The notes under the pieces are model-generated. The model worked only from the letters and a program-made list of their open reading frames with translations. It had not been told where the DNA came from and ran no database searches. Shown in pieces: positions 55,951 through 64,000 of a stretch of DNA of 64,000 bases. This DNA is from Bacillus sp. 491mf (GTDB lineage: Bacteria; Bacillota; Bacilli; Bacillales; Bacillaceae_G): the NCBI RefSeq assembly GCF_900112415.1, contig NZ_FOLV01000003.1:124001-188000 (forward strand), written 5' to 3'. Position numbers and translations under genes: made by a program. How positions within the stretch are numbered: the first letter of the stretch is position 1; every line of letters starts with the position of its first letter.

Positions 55951-56149
55951 ACGTATGTTTTTTATAAATCCCTTTACCACCAACTTGATTCCAGCCCGTT
56001 TGCACTTCTGCAGATTTATTTACGAATTTCATTTTGTCTTTACGACCAAACAATTTTTCGCCAATCCCATTTGTAATAATTCCAATAGTTGCGGTGATCC
56101 CAATGACTAATGCTGCAACGATTACAAAATCAAGAAAAAAAGCTCCCAT
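55946..56149 (-). CDS. 67-aa single-helix membrane protein
   Basis: Starts MGAFFLDFVIVAALVIGITA, with one N-terminal transmembrane helix (about 5-30), then a basic soluble tail (GRKDKMKFVNKSAEVQTGWN) ending KKHTY. ATG 56149 follows AAAGGGGGATTAC; a frame beginning at 56311 has no ribosome site. I do not recognise the family. It is convergent with oppA and divergent from spx. Confidence 0.6.
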   Translation of the reverse strand: MGAFFLDFVIVAALVIGITATIGIITNGIGEKLFGRKDKMKFVNKSAEVQTGWNQVGGKGIYKKHTY

Positions 56150-56398
56150 ATGTAATCCCCCTTTGCACAAGTATATTTCTATTGTATGTCGAAAAAGACG
56201 AAAAATAAAGAATTGTTCAACAAAAAGAATGTGTTTGTAAAATTTGTATAGACAGCAGGAAAGTAGTTTGATAAAATAAATTGAGAACAGGTGTTCTTTT
56301 GTTTTGTACATATTTTTCTTACAAAATGCACATCTTTTGCATAACTTTTATGTATATTATGAATAAAAATTGTTGTATATTTCTGTTCTGTTCTATTG

Positions 56399-56404
56399 TA
56401 TAAT
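56399..56404 (+). promoter_or_regulatory. candidate -10 box upstream of spx
   Basis: TATAAT in the 56150-56569 gap, which holds no gene. No -35 at normal spacing is clear (TTGTAT at 56373 is 20 nt away). In B. subtilis spx has several promoters, so others may exist. Confidence 0.3.
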
Positions 56405-56569
56405 GATTATAGAAGTTACTTATTTAAAATAATTATTTTTTTAGAGAAGTTCGTTTATAAGTTTTGAAGTTCTTTATTTTTAGATGAGTAATACAAAATT
56501 TGTTTGAGTATCATTATAAAAATGTGAAATAGTACAGAATTTGTACTTTTTAAGGAGAGTGAGTAATGT

Positions 56570-56965
56570 ATGGTAACACTATATAGTTCTCCAAGTTGTA
56601 CGTCTTGTAGAAAAGCGAAATTATGGTTAGAGGAAAACCATATTCCTTATACAGAACGTAATATTTTCTCAGATCCATTATCGATCGAGGAAATTAAAGA
56701 GATTTTACGTATGACGGAAAGTGGAACAGATGAGATTATTTCGACTCGTTCTAAAGTTTTTCAGGAATTAAATATTAATTTAGAGTCTTTACCTCTTCAA
56801 GATTTATATAATCTTATTCGTGATTACCCAGGCATTCTTCGTCGTCCTATTATCATTGATGAAAAACGCCTACAAGTTGGTTATAACGAAGATGAAATTC
56901 GTCGTTTCTTACCACGAACAGTGAGAACGTTCCAATTACGAGAAGCGCAGCGCCTTGTAAATTAA
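56570..56965 (+). CDS. spx: redox-sensing transcriptional regulator Spx
   Basis: A 131-aa ArsC-like protein that binds the RNA polymerase alpha subunit and rewires transcription under disulphide stress. The Cys10-x-x-Cys13 redox switch (SCTSCRK) is present, and LRRPIIID near 90-97 carries the conserved cis-Pro. The last residues are LVN; Spx is turned over by ClpXP with YjbH (family knowledge). AAGGAGAGTGAG precedes the start. It is separated from mecA by the terC gene. Confidence 0.95.
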   Translation: MVTLYSSPSCTSCRKAKLWLEENHIPYTERNIFSDPLSIEEIKEILRMTESGTDEIISTRSKVFQELNINLESLPLQDLYNLIRDYPGILRRPIIIDEKRLQVGYNEDEIRRFLPRTVRTFQLREAQRLVN

Positions 56966-56979
56966 TATAATATGACAAA

Positions 56980-57031
56980 AGAACTGATTCCTAATCCTGA
57001 TTGAGCAGAATGTGTGAATCAGTTCTTTTTT
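56980..57031 (+). terminator. terminator after spx
   Basis: AAGAACTGATTC/GAATCAGTTCTT stem with a ~26-nt loop, followed by TTTTATT. Confidence 0.8.
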
Positions 57032-57077
57032 ATTTTGTGCAAAGCAGATACTGTATATTTCGTCAAACGACCGATAT

Positions 57078-57262
57078 TGTATGTAAATCCATTCCGATTT
57101 TTTCAGCACTACAAGTTGGTGCTATGAAAAAACAACATACCCACCCCTTGCATTCTCCCTATGTTTAAAAGCCAGCCCGTGGCAGAAAAAAGCTCTGACC
57201 GTTACTGCGCAAGGCCAGCAGCTCACGCCCCCCTTAAAAAAGAGTTTTTTAGGTTTTTTCTT
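57078..57262 (-). repeat. R1 element, subfamily b, downstream of terC
   Basis: Read on the minus strand: CTGGCC-TTGCGCAGTAAC-GGTCAG hairpin, then TTTTTTCTGCCAC, CTTTTAAACATAGGGAGAAT and a 3' end AATGGATTTACATAC. It starts about 35 nt beyond the terC stop. Confidence 0.85.
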
Positions 57263-57295
57263 TATATTTACTAACCCTGTTCAGTGATAAATCGC

Positions 57296-57964
57296 TCAAG
57301 TATTCCGCAGCTTTACCTGGTTTACAACAACTCCAACTAGTAACACTGTAATCATAAAAAGAAAAGGAATGCTTGCTGTGAAAAGTGGTTTTGCCTCGAA
57401 AAATGTTCTAAGATTCTCTTCATGCATTACCATGCGACCGGCTGTGTAAGCTAAGATTGAAGCGCCGATATAAACGAGAAGAGGGAATCTTTCCATGCAT
57501 AATAAAATAAGTTTACTTCCCCAAATAATAATAGGAATAGAAATGAGTAATCCGATAATAACTAATGTAATATCTCCATGAGAAGCTCCTGCGATTGCTA
57601 GTACATTATCAAATCCCATAACAAGATCTGCAAAAACGATTGTTCGTACAGCTTGGAATAATGTTGTCTTTGCCTTAATATTAGACATATTATGGCTATT
57701 ATCTGTAAGAAGATTGATTGCAATGAAAGAAAGTAAAATGCCACCTGCTAATTGCAAAAAGGGAATATTAAGTAAATAAACGGCCATTATTGTGAGTAGG
57801 ATCCGTAATACGATGGCTAAACCAGTTCCTAAAATAATTGCTTTATTCCGTTCTGCTTCTGGCAAGTTTCGGCTAGCGAGTGCAATGACAATGGCGTTAT
57901 CGCCGCCTAATACAACATCGATACCAACGATGATAAAGATGGATGTGAGAAAGTCTAAATCCAT
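57296..57964 (-). CDS. yjbE: TerC-family integral membrane protein (YjbE-like)
   Basis: A 222-aa protein with seven transmembrane helices. The two conserved acidic motifs of TerC proteins are present: DVVLGGDNAIVIALA (about 15-29) and DLVMGFDNVLAIAGA (about 112-126), whose Asp residues suggest metal transport. Related Bacillus TerC proteins export manganese. GGAGGCAATTTGA precedes the ATG. It lies between spx and mecA in reverse orientation and is bracketed by two R1 elements in its own orientation. Confidence 0.87.
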   Translation of the reverse strand: MDLDFLTSIFIIVGIDVVLGGDNAIVIALASRNLPEAERNKAIILGTGLAIVLRILLTIMAVYLLNIPFLQLAGGILLSFIAINLLTDNSHNMSNIKAKTTLFQAVRTIVFADLVMGFDNVLAIAGASHGDITLVIIGLLISIPIIIWGSKLILLCMERFPLLVYIGASILAYTAGRMVMHEENLRTFFEAKPLFTASIPFLFMITVLLVGVVVNQVKLRNT

Positions 57965-58182
57965 TCAAATTGCCTCCATTTACTCAGTCCTAATAGGAAG
58001 AAATATCGTCTATTAGGAGCGGATTTGTTTTCATTCACGTCATATGTAACAGAAGGATTTTATTTAAGCATCGTAAGCTTGTTTCGTTTACATCATATGC
58101 AGGAAAAAAGAATATAGGACAATCAATTCCAGCGAAAGCATGTCCAATGTTTTTGGAAGGGAGAAGAGAGCGTAATAATTGG

Positions 58183-58372
58183 AATCCATTTTAATTTTTC
58201 AATATTAATAGTTGTTGCTATGAAGAAACAGCAAGCTCACTACTTGCATTCTCCTTATGTTTAAAATCCCGCCCAGGCAGAAATAGGTCCTGACCGCTAC
58301 TATGCATGGTCAGATGTACTGGCCCACCTAAAAAAAGTGGGCTTTTCATTCAGTTTTCAATTCATACTTGCT
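58183..58372 (-). repeat. R1 element, subfamily b, between terC and mecA
   Basis: Minus strand: hairpin 1 GCCCAC/GTGGGC, hairpin 2 CTGACC-ATGCATAGTAGC-GGTCAG, TATTTCTGCC, TTTTAAACATAAGGAGAAT, ending AAAATGGATTCCAA. The A in CTGACC restores a Watson-Crick pair where other copies have G-U. Confidence 0.85.
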
Positions 58373-58545
58373 GCTATGTTAACTCAAAAATTAGGTAAAT
58401 AACTGTTTTTTTAGCAAATAAGGTGATTTTATTTCCATTCTGGCGCATCTTATCATAAAATGAGAGTACAAGATTCTAACTTTTTTTGTAATATGATTGG
58501 GGAGTCCCTTCATAACCATTCCAAATAGGAAGGGAGAGGTGCATT

Positions 58546-59214
58546 ATGGATATTGAAAGAGTTAATGATCATACGATGAAATTTTATATCTCGTACATTG
58601 ATATAGAAGACCGCGGATTTGACCGCGAAGACATTTGGTATAATCGCGATAAAAGTGAACAATTGTTTTGGGAAATGATGGATGAAGTGCGTGACCATGA
58701 TGACTTTTTTATAGATGGGCCACTTTGGATTCAAGTGCAGGCGCTTGAAAAGGGAATTGAAGTACTTGTAACGAAAGCGCAGCTTTCAAAAGACGGGCAA
58801 AAACTAGAGTTACCAATTGGTCTTGATAAGATTATTGATATTCCTTTAGATGAGCAAATTGAATCGTTATTTGAACAGGAATTAGAAGAGGTAGGAGCCA
58901 TTTTTAATGAAGATGGCACATTCGGTTTTTTAATTAAATTTGACGATTTTGAGCACGTTATTTCATTAAGTCATCGACTTATATTTGAAGAGGTAAAAGA
59001 TGAGTTATATTCATTTGAAGACCGCTATTATGTATATGTCGAGTTTGATGAGGTAGTGCACGATGAAGAGGAGATTGACCGTATCTTAAGTGTGATCTTA
59101 GAATATGGAGAGGAATCTGCTTTAACAATTTATCGTGTTCGTGAATATGGAAAGCAAATTGTTGCTGAACGTGCACTTGAAACAATTCGTCAGCATTTTT
59201 CTCTTGGAATGTAG
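58546..59214 (+). CDS. mecA: adaptor protein MecA
   Basis: A 222-aa adaptor that delivers ComK and other substrates to ClpCP and promotes ClpC assembly. The N-terminal substrate domain (MDIERVNDHTMKFYISYIDI to about residue 85) is joined by an acidic linker to the C-terminal ClpC-binding domain (about 120-222, TFGFLIKFDDFEHVISLSHR). AGGGAGAGGTGC precedes the ATG. spx and coiA flank it more distantly, as in B. subtilis. Its target ComK is encoded 54 kb away in the same window. Confidence 0.95.
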   Translation: MDIERVNDHTMKFYISYIDIEDRGFDREDIWYNRDKSEQLFWEMMDEVRDHDDFFIDGPLWIQVQALEKGIEVLVTKAQLSKDGQKLELPIGLDKIIDIPLDEQIESLFEQELEEVGAIFNEDGTFGFLIKFDDFEHVISLSHRLIFEEVKDELYSFEDRYYVYVEFDEVVHDEEEIDRILSVILEYGEESALTIYRVREYGKQIVAERALETIRQHFSLGM

Positions 59215-59215
59215 G

Positions 59216-59250
59216 CCGATTTCCTTATAATGAAATCGGCTTTTTAAATG
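59216..59250 (+). terminator. terminator after mecA
   Basis: GCCGATTTC/GAAATCGGC stem with a 7-nt loop and T5. Confidence 0.88.
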
Positions 59251-59289
59251 CGTATATACGAACAGTGATTGTAAGTAAGGGGGGCGGAT

Positions 59290-60834
59290 ATGAAAAATAC
59301 GTTGAAGCTATTGTTCTTTTTAATTGGTTTATTTATGGTATTTATTTCGTTGCGTTTATTTATTGATGTAACATTTTATTCAGATGTAATTGGCATTAAA
59401 GATATTTCGTTTTTAGGAATTATAAGTATTTTATTTACAATATCAGGGTTTTTAATTGGCTTTGTCATTTTTTTAGAAAATCGCCAGCCCTCGAAAACAT
59501 TAACTTGGTTAATTGTACTTGGAATTTTTCCGGTAATTGGATTTTTTGCATATCTTCTGTTTGGACAAAATTTTCGAAGGAAACGAATGTTTCAAAAGAA
59601 AGCACTTCTAGACGAACAAGCATTTTTACAATATAAAGGGCATGAGTACGATCAAAATCGTATATTGAAAAAGCATGGACATCAAGAATTGTTATTTCGG
59701 TTAGCTGATCGGCTAGGGGCATTAAATATTTCGTTTCATACGGAAACGAAAGTATTAACAAATGGAAAAGAGACATTTCAAGCAATTTTAGATGGATTGA
59801 AAAAGGCAAAGCATCATATTCATATGGAATATTATATTGTGCGTGATGATAAAATTGGCACAAAAATTAAGGATATCCTTATCGAAAAAGCAAAAGAAGG
59901 TGTGGTCGTTCGATTTTTATATGATGCGGTAGGAAGTTTTAAACTTTCAAACACATATATTGAGGAATTGAACAATGCCGGCGTGGAAATGGTTCCGTTT
60001 TTTCCAGTACGGTTTCCGATTTTAAATGACAAAATTAACTATCGAAATCACCGGAAAATTATTGTTGTTGACGGAAATGAAGGATTTGTTGGTGGTTTAA
60101 ATATCGGTGACGAGTATTTAGGAGAAAATAAATATTTTGGTTTTTGGCGAGACACGCATTTATATTTACGAGGCGAAGCAGTGCGAAGTTTACAACTTAT
60201 CTTTTTACAAGACTGGTTTTATATGACGGGAGAAGCGGTATTAACTCCTGATTATTTACAGGTGGATGTTGTAAAAGGAGAAGGACAGGGAGGCGTGCAG
60301 CTCGTTGCAGGCGGACCTGATAATAAGTGGGAAACGATTAAACATTTATACTTTGCGATGATTGCTTCAGCGCGAAAATCGATTTGGATCGCAACGCCAT
60401 ATTTTATTCCCGATGATGATATTTTGTCAGCGTTAAAAGTAGCAGCTTTAGCAGGGATTGATGTTCGCTTGTTAATGCCGAGTAAACCAGATAAGAGGAC
60501 TGTATTTTATGCGTCTCGCTCCTATTTTCCCGAATTGTTAGAGGCAGGCGTTAAAGTATATGAATATGAAAAAGGATTTTTACACAGTAAAGTTGTAATT
60601 GTTGATTCTGATATCGCATCAATTGGAACGGCAAATATGGATATGAGAAGTTTTCATTTGAATTTTGAAGTGAATGCCTTTTTATATGATACAAACAGTA
60701 TTCGCAAACTTGTGACCGATTTTGAAGAGGACTTACAGGTGTCGAATGAAATTCATGTTGATCGTTTTAATAACCGTCGCCTTGTGATGCGAATTGTGGA
60801 ATCGACATATCGTTTATTATCTCCGTTACTTTAA
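59290..60834 (+). CDS. cls: cardiolipin synthase
   Basis: A 514-aa membrane enzyme of the phospholipase-D superfamily that joins two phosphatidylglycerols into cardiolipin. Two or three N-terminal transmembrane helices (about 4-22, 38-58 and 70-88) are followed by two HKD motifs: HRKIIVVD near 254-261 and HSKVVIVD near 432-439. Length and layout fit bacterial Cls. AAGGGGGGCG precedes the ATG. It is inserted between mecA and coiA relative to B. subtilis. Confidence 0.93.
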   Translation: MKNTLKLLFFLIGLFMVFISLRLFIDVTFYSDVIGIKDISFLGIISILFTISGFLIGFVIFLENRQPSKTLTWLIVLGIFPVIGFFAYLLFGQNFRRKRMFQKKALLDEQAFLQYKGHEYDQNRILKKHGHQELLFRLADRLGALNISFHTETKVLTNGKETFQAILDGLKKAKHHIHMEYYIVRDDKIGTKIKDILIEKAKEGVVVRFLYDAVGSFKLSNTYIEELNNAGVEMVPFFPVRFPILNDKINYRNHRKIIVVDGNEGFVGGLNIGDEYLGENKYFGFWRDTHLYLRGEAVRSLQLIFLQDWFYMTGEAVLTPDYLQVDVVKGEGQGGVQLVAGGPDNKWETIKHLYFAMIASARKSIWIATPYFIPDDDILSALKVAALAGIDVRLLMPSKPDKRTVFYASRSYFPELLEAGVKVYEYEKGFLHSKVVIVDSDIASIGTANMDMRSFHLNFEVNAFLYDTNSIRKLVTDFEEDLQVSNEIHVDRFNNRRLVMRIVESTYRLLSPLL

Positions 60835-60836
60835 AG

Positions 60837-60864
60837 GCTCATGAAAATGAGTCTTTTTTTGTCC
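60837..60864 (+). terminator. terminator after cls
   Basis: GGCTCAT-gaaa-ATGAGTC stem followed by T7, five bases after the stop. Confidence 0.8.
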
Positions 60865-60962
60865 CGCTAATTTAGGGTAGTATATTTAAGCACTTCACGG
60901 CCCGATTGGTGGGAGCTTTCCTTCAGAAAAAAACCTAACTGAAGGAAGCTTCACTTTATTTC
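60858..60962 (-). repeat. shortened bcr1-like element between cls and coiA
   Basis: Keeps GTCCCGCTAATTTAGGG, GGCCCGATTGGTGGGAG, complementary CTTCAG/CTGAAG arms and the terminal CTTCACTTTATTT, but lacks the long central part. Confidence 0.6.
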
Positions 60963-61019
60963 AGCAGGAACTTTTTCGTTGGTGTCGAATAGTCTAGTGC
61001 GGAAGAAAGGAATGATGTT

Positions 61020-62261
61020 ATGTTTGTTGCAAAGAGAGAAAATGGAGAAGAAATTCATCTTCTTCATGGCTGGAAGGAAAAGCAACTAATGATGTTGCGG
61101 AAGAATGAGCGCTTTTTCTGTCCCATTTGTCACTTCGAAGTCCAGCTGAAATTAGGAAAACAAAAACAATGGCATTTTGCTCATAAGAAATCACATAACT
61201 GTAAAATTGAGTTTGAAAATGAATCGGCGTATCATATGCGGGGGAAAGAGCAGTTATATAGGTGGTTTCAGTCACAAGTTTGTTCGGTAAAATTAGAGCA
61301 CTATTTACCAGCAATTCAGCAACGACCTGATTTGTTTGTCACAATTGATAATCGGCAAATTGCGATTGAATATCAATGTGCTACTTTATCAGAGCAGCAG
61401 TTGTTAAAACGAACAGAAGGGTATTGGAAAGAAGGGATTCAAATATTATGGATTTTAGGAGGGAATCAACTCAAACGTCACGGAGCATATTGGCTGTCAC
61501 TTTCCTCTTTTCATTCCTGCTGTGTGCAATATCATCCCAATCCATATCTCCTCTATTTTTGCCCCGATGCAAAAGCTTTTTTCAAATGTAATCTTCTTTT
61601 ACCTTTTTCCTCGTCTATCGTTTTTTCACATGCAATTTATTTTCCTCTTTCTATCACTACATTCAAAAACCTTCTTACAACATCACCTATTTCCATTGAA
61701 CGTTTAGAAAAAGAGTGGATGAATAAAAAACAGCGCTTTAGGGCGAATAGCATTCATATGTGGAAACGGGGCGAGCGTTCTTTTTTAGAGCTTCTTTATG
61801 AGCATCGCATATCCCTTTCTTGTTTTCCTGCTGAGGTCGGTGTTCCAGTACCGTCGCTTTTGGCATTTCGTACCCATCCTTTCATATGGCAAGCTTATAT
61901 TTTAATTGAGCTATTAGGAAAATTTGCGGTAGGAGACTATTTTTCGTTGCATACTGTTTTTCAGTATGTTGACCGGCACATAGGGATTCGGAGGCGCTTT
62001 TTGCCATATTTCCCGCAAATATTTTGGCAGCAGGCAGTGAGAGAGTATATGCAATTTTTATGTGTAATTGGGGAAATTGAGCAAGTAGATGTTTACAAAT
62101 ATCGAAAACTGCGTTGTTTTATTGTTCCTAAAACAGAAGAGGAAGTGAGGAGATTTGATCGTTTATTTTTAACAGAATCTCTTATGCTTCTGAAAGCAAA
62201 ATACAACATGAGTGAAGGGAAAACGGATATAATAGAAAAGTACCCAGAAGGAATTACATAA
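61020..62261 (+). CDS. coiA: competence protein CoiA
   Basis: A 413-aa nuclease-like protein needed for recombination of incoming DNA in competent cells. An N-terminal CxxC zinc-type motif (FCPICHFEVQL near 37-47) and WHFAHKKSHNC (about 58-68) are followed by a PD-(D/E)xK-like core, RPDLFVTI...IAIEYQC, at about 103-121, where Asp and Glu-x-Gln replace the standard pattern, as in CoiA. GAAAGGAATGATG precedes the ATG. It lies upstream of pepF as in B. subtilis (yjbF-yjbG). Confidence 0.9.
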   Translation: MFVAKRENGEEIHLLHGWKEKQLMMLRKNERFFCPICHFEVQLKLGKQKQWHFAHKKSHNCKIEFENESAYHMRGKEQLYRWFQSQVCSVKLEHYLPAIQQRPDLFVTIDNRQIAIEYQCATLSEQQLLKRTEGYWKEGIQILWILGGNQLKRHGAYWLSLSSFHSCCVQYHPNPYLLYFCPDAKAFFKCNLLLPFSSSIVFSHAIYFPLSITTFKNLLTTSPISIERLEKEWMNKKQRFRANSIHMWKRGERSFLELLYEHRISLSCFPAEVGVPVPSLLAFRTHPFIWQAYILIELLGKFAVGDYFSLHTVFQYVDRHIGIRRRFLPYFPQIFWQQAVREYMQFLCVIGEIEQVDVYKYRKLRCFIVPKTEEEVRRFDRLFLTESLMLLKAKYNMSEGKTDIIEKYPEGIT

Positions 62262-62278
62262 GAAGAATCGAATTGTAC

Positions 62279-62480
62279 TATATAAATACGAATTGAAAAA
62301 ATAACATAAAACCCTTTCCTTTTTTAGGTAGGCGGGAGCCTCTGGCCATGCATAGCAGCGGTCAAGACCTTTTTCTGCCACAGGCGTGATTGTAAACAAA
62401 AGGAGAATGCAAGTAGCGGGTATGTTGTTTCTGCATAGCAGCGACTTATATGTTGAAGAATCAAAACGGATTTATGTAGG
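62279..62480 (+). repeat. R1 element, subfamily b, between coiA and pepF
   Basis: Hairpin 2 is CTGGCC-ATGCATAGCAGC-GGTCAA. It is followed by CTTTTTCTGCCAC, GTAAACAAAAGGAGAATGC and a 3' end AAACGGATTTATGTAG. The 5' end TATAAATACGAATTG is the best-preserved start. It begins 18 nt after the coiA stop. Confidence 0.85.
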
Positions 62481-62503
62481 ATCTGATTAAGGAGGGTTTA
62501 TAA

Positions 62504-64000
62504 ATGAATGAACAAAAAACAGCAAAGGCATTGCCGGCGCGTAGTGAAATTGAAGTAGAAAATACGTGGCGCTTAGAAGATATTTTTCAAACAGATGCAG
62601 AGTGGGAAACAGAATTTCAAGCGGTGAAAGAGCTATTACCAAAGCTGACGGAATTTAAAGGAAAACTTGGCGAATCAGCAGATGCATTGTTAGAGACGCT
62701 GCAGTATGAAGATGAAATATCAATGCGTCTTGGTAAGCTGTATACATACGCACATATGCGCTATGACCAAGATACAACAAATTCAGCTTATCAAGCGTTG
62801 AATGACCGCGCGACAAGTTTGTATTCACAAGTATCAAGTAGCATGGCGTACATTCTGCCAGAAATTTTAACAATCGCAGAAGAGACACTGCAATCATTTT
62901 TACAAGAAAATAAAGAACTAAAGGTATACGAGCATGCATTAGAAGAAATTACGCGTCAACGTCCTCACGTATTATCAGAGGCGGAAGAAGCGTTATTAGC
63001 TCAAGCTTCTGAGGTGATGAGTGCATCTAGTAAGACATTTGGTATACTTAATAACGCAGACTTGAAATTCCCATCTATTCAAGATGAAAATGGGGAAGAT
63101 GTAGAAGTGACGCACGGACGTTATATTCAGTTTTTAGAAAGTGATGATCCGCGTGTTCGTCATGATGCGTTTCATGCAGTATATGAAACGTATGGAAAAT
63201 ATAAGAATACATTTGCGAGCACATTAAACGGTGCAATTAAACGAAATAATTTTTATTCTAAAGTCCGTAAATATGATTCTGCTCGCCAATCGGCGCTCAG
63301 CAATAATAATATTCCAGAGTCTGTGTATGATCAGCTTGTGGAAACAGTAAATGAAAACTTACATTTATTACATCGTTACATTGATATTCGAAAACGAGCA
63401 CTTGGATCAGAAGAATTGCACATGTATGATCTATACACACCGCTTGTACCAGAAGTGAAAATGAACGTCACATATAAAGAAGCGCAAGATATTCTTTTAC
63501 AATCATTACATGTACTTGGGGAAGAGTATGTAGAGATTTTAAAAGAAGCGTATGAAAATCGCTGGGTAGATGTATATGAAAATAAAGGGAAGCGAAGCGG
63601 TGCTTATTCATCTGGTGCATATGGAACAAATCCATATGTGTTAATGAACTGGCATGACAATGTAAATAATTTATTTACGCTGGCGCATGAGTTTGGCCAT
63701 TCTGTGCATAGTTACTATACAAGAAAAACACAGCCTTACGTGTATGGCGATTATTCGATTTTCGTCGCGGAGGTAGCGTCTACATGTAATGAAGCACTTC
63801 TTAATGATTATTTATTAAAAACGACAGATGATAAGAAGAAACGTCTATATTTATTAAATCATTATTTAGAAGGTTTCCGTGGTACGGTATTCCGTCAAAC
63901 TATGTTTGCTGAGTTTGAACATGTGATTCATCAAAAAGTGCAAGAAGGTCATGCTGTAACGCCAGATATGTTAACGGATATTTACTATGAGCTAAATAAA
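62504..64000 (+). CDS. pepF: oligoendopeptidase F, N-terminal part (3'-truncated by window edge)
   Basis: The open frame runs from ATG 62504 to the window end: 499 codons, with about 100 missing compared with the usual ~600. It is an M3-family zinc metallopeptidase cutting small peptides in the cytosol. The zinc motif HEFGH is at residues 395-399 (bases 63686-63700), with the downstream Glu in FVAEVASTCNEALL near 421. AAGGAGGGTTTATAA precedes the ATG. In B. subtilis overproduced PepF (yjbG) blocks sporulation by cleaving the PhrA peptide. Confidence 0.95.
   Translation, partial: MNEQKTAKALPARSEIEVENTWRLEDIFQTDAEWETEFQAVKELLPKLTEFKGKLGESADALLETLQYEDEISMRLGKLYTYAHMRYDQDTTNSAYQALNDRATSLYSQVSSSMAYILPEILTIAEETLQSFLQENKELKVYEHALEEITRQRPHVLSEAEEALLAQASEVMSASSKTFGILNNADLKFPSIQDENGEDVEVTHGRYIQFLESDDPRVRHDAFHAVYETYGKYKNTFASTLNGAIKRNNFYSKVRKYDSARQSALSNNNIPESVYDQLVETVNENLHLLHRYIDIRKRALGSEELHMYDLYTPLVPEVKMNVTYKEAQDILLQSLHVLGEEYVEILKEAYENRWVDVYENKGKRSGAYSSGAYGTNPYVLMNWHDNVNNLFTLAHEFGHSVHSYYTRKTQPYVYGDYSIFVAEVASTCNEALLNDYLLKTTDDKKKRLYLLNHYLEGFRGTVFRQTMFAEFEHVIHQKVQEGHAVTPDMLTDIYYELNK

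Noticed and set aside
57965-58182. Manganese (yybP-ykoY) riboswitch upstream of terC
   Set aside because: TerC genes sometimes carry this riboswitch, but I could not find its conserved core in the leader.

Overview
The window looks like chromosomal DNA of the Bacillus cereus group. The DNA is AT-rich and low-GC Gram-positive in style, with strong AGGAGG ribosome sites and frequent TTG/GTG starts. Gene order follows the B. subtilis yhj-yis-yit-yja-yjb backbone: comK, yhjE-sipV, addBA, gerP, yisI-yisK, rocD, yisL, yisN, asnO, yitL, prsA, yitT-yitU, clpB, yjaU-yjaV, comZ, fabH-fabF, yjaZ, yjbA, trpS, opp, spx, yjbE, mecA, coiA, pepF. Dispersed elements with the ends and TTTAT target sites known for bcr1 of the B. 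cereus group support this. The species cannot be resolved by reading alone.

Layout. 1-1.7 kb: end of the glyoxylate-shunt operon (aceB-aceA). 2-6 kb: phage-like GH25 endolysin, comK, exported amidase and a cold-shock gene, separated by repeats. 6.3-15 kb: VTT membrane protein, signal peptidase and AddAB. 14.9-17.2 kb (minus strand): the six-gene gerP spore-coat operon behind a textbook sigma-K promoter, then a short Spo0E-like phosphatase gene. 17.4-23.3 kb: yisK, an HXXEE membrane protein, rocD, yisL, yisN, asnO. 23.7-31.6 kb: a small membrane protein, a catalytically degenerate membrane-anchored GH13 protein, yajQ, cvfB, prsA, yitT, yitU and several genes under 70 codons. 32.2-37 kb: CtsR-controlled clpB, yjaU-yjaV-comZ. 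37.3-42.7 kb: a block not expected from the B. subtilis order (histidine phosphatase, an unknown 83-aa protein, an RND transporter with a divergent TetR regulator and three operator palindromes). 42.7-49.5 kb: FapR-controlled fabH-fabF, yjaZ, yjbA, T-box-controlled trpS. 50-56 kb: oppBCDF plus oppA. 56.5-64 kb: spx, terC (yjbE), mecA, cls, coiA and the 5' part of pepF, which runs off the end.

How the genes connect. Competence and recombination functions are spread through the window: comK (master regulator), comZ, mecA (adaptor for ComK degradation), coiA and addAB. Spore genes (gerP, yisI and, by homology, asnO) form a second theme. Proteostasis (clpB, prsA, mecA, spx) and membrane-lipid supply (fabHF, cls) form a third.

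The most unusual content is intergenic. I see four families of structured dispersed repeats. R1: about ten copies of a ~190-nt element with covarying hairpins. R2: three copies of a ~20-nt TATATCGGCGC-type tandem array placed at 3' gene ends. bcr1-like elements: five copies, two carrying the same embedded GC-rich module. R3: GC-rich hairpin modules that flank trpS and sit between its T-box and its start codon. There is also a promoter-hairpin-U-tract unit that looks like a small RNA. No tRNA, rRNA, CRISPR array or insertion-sequence transposase was seen.
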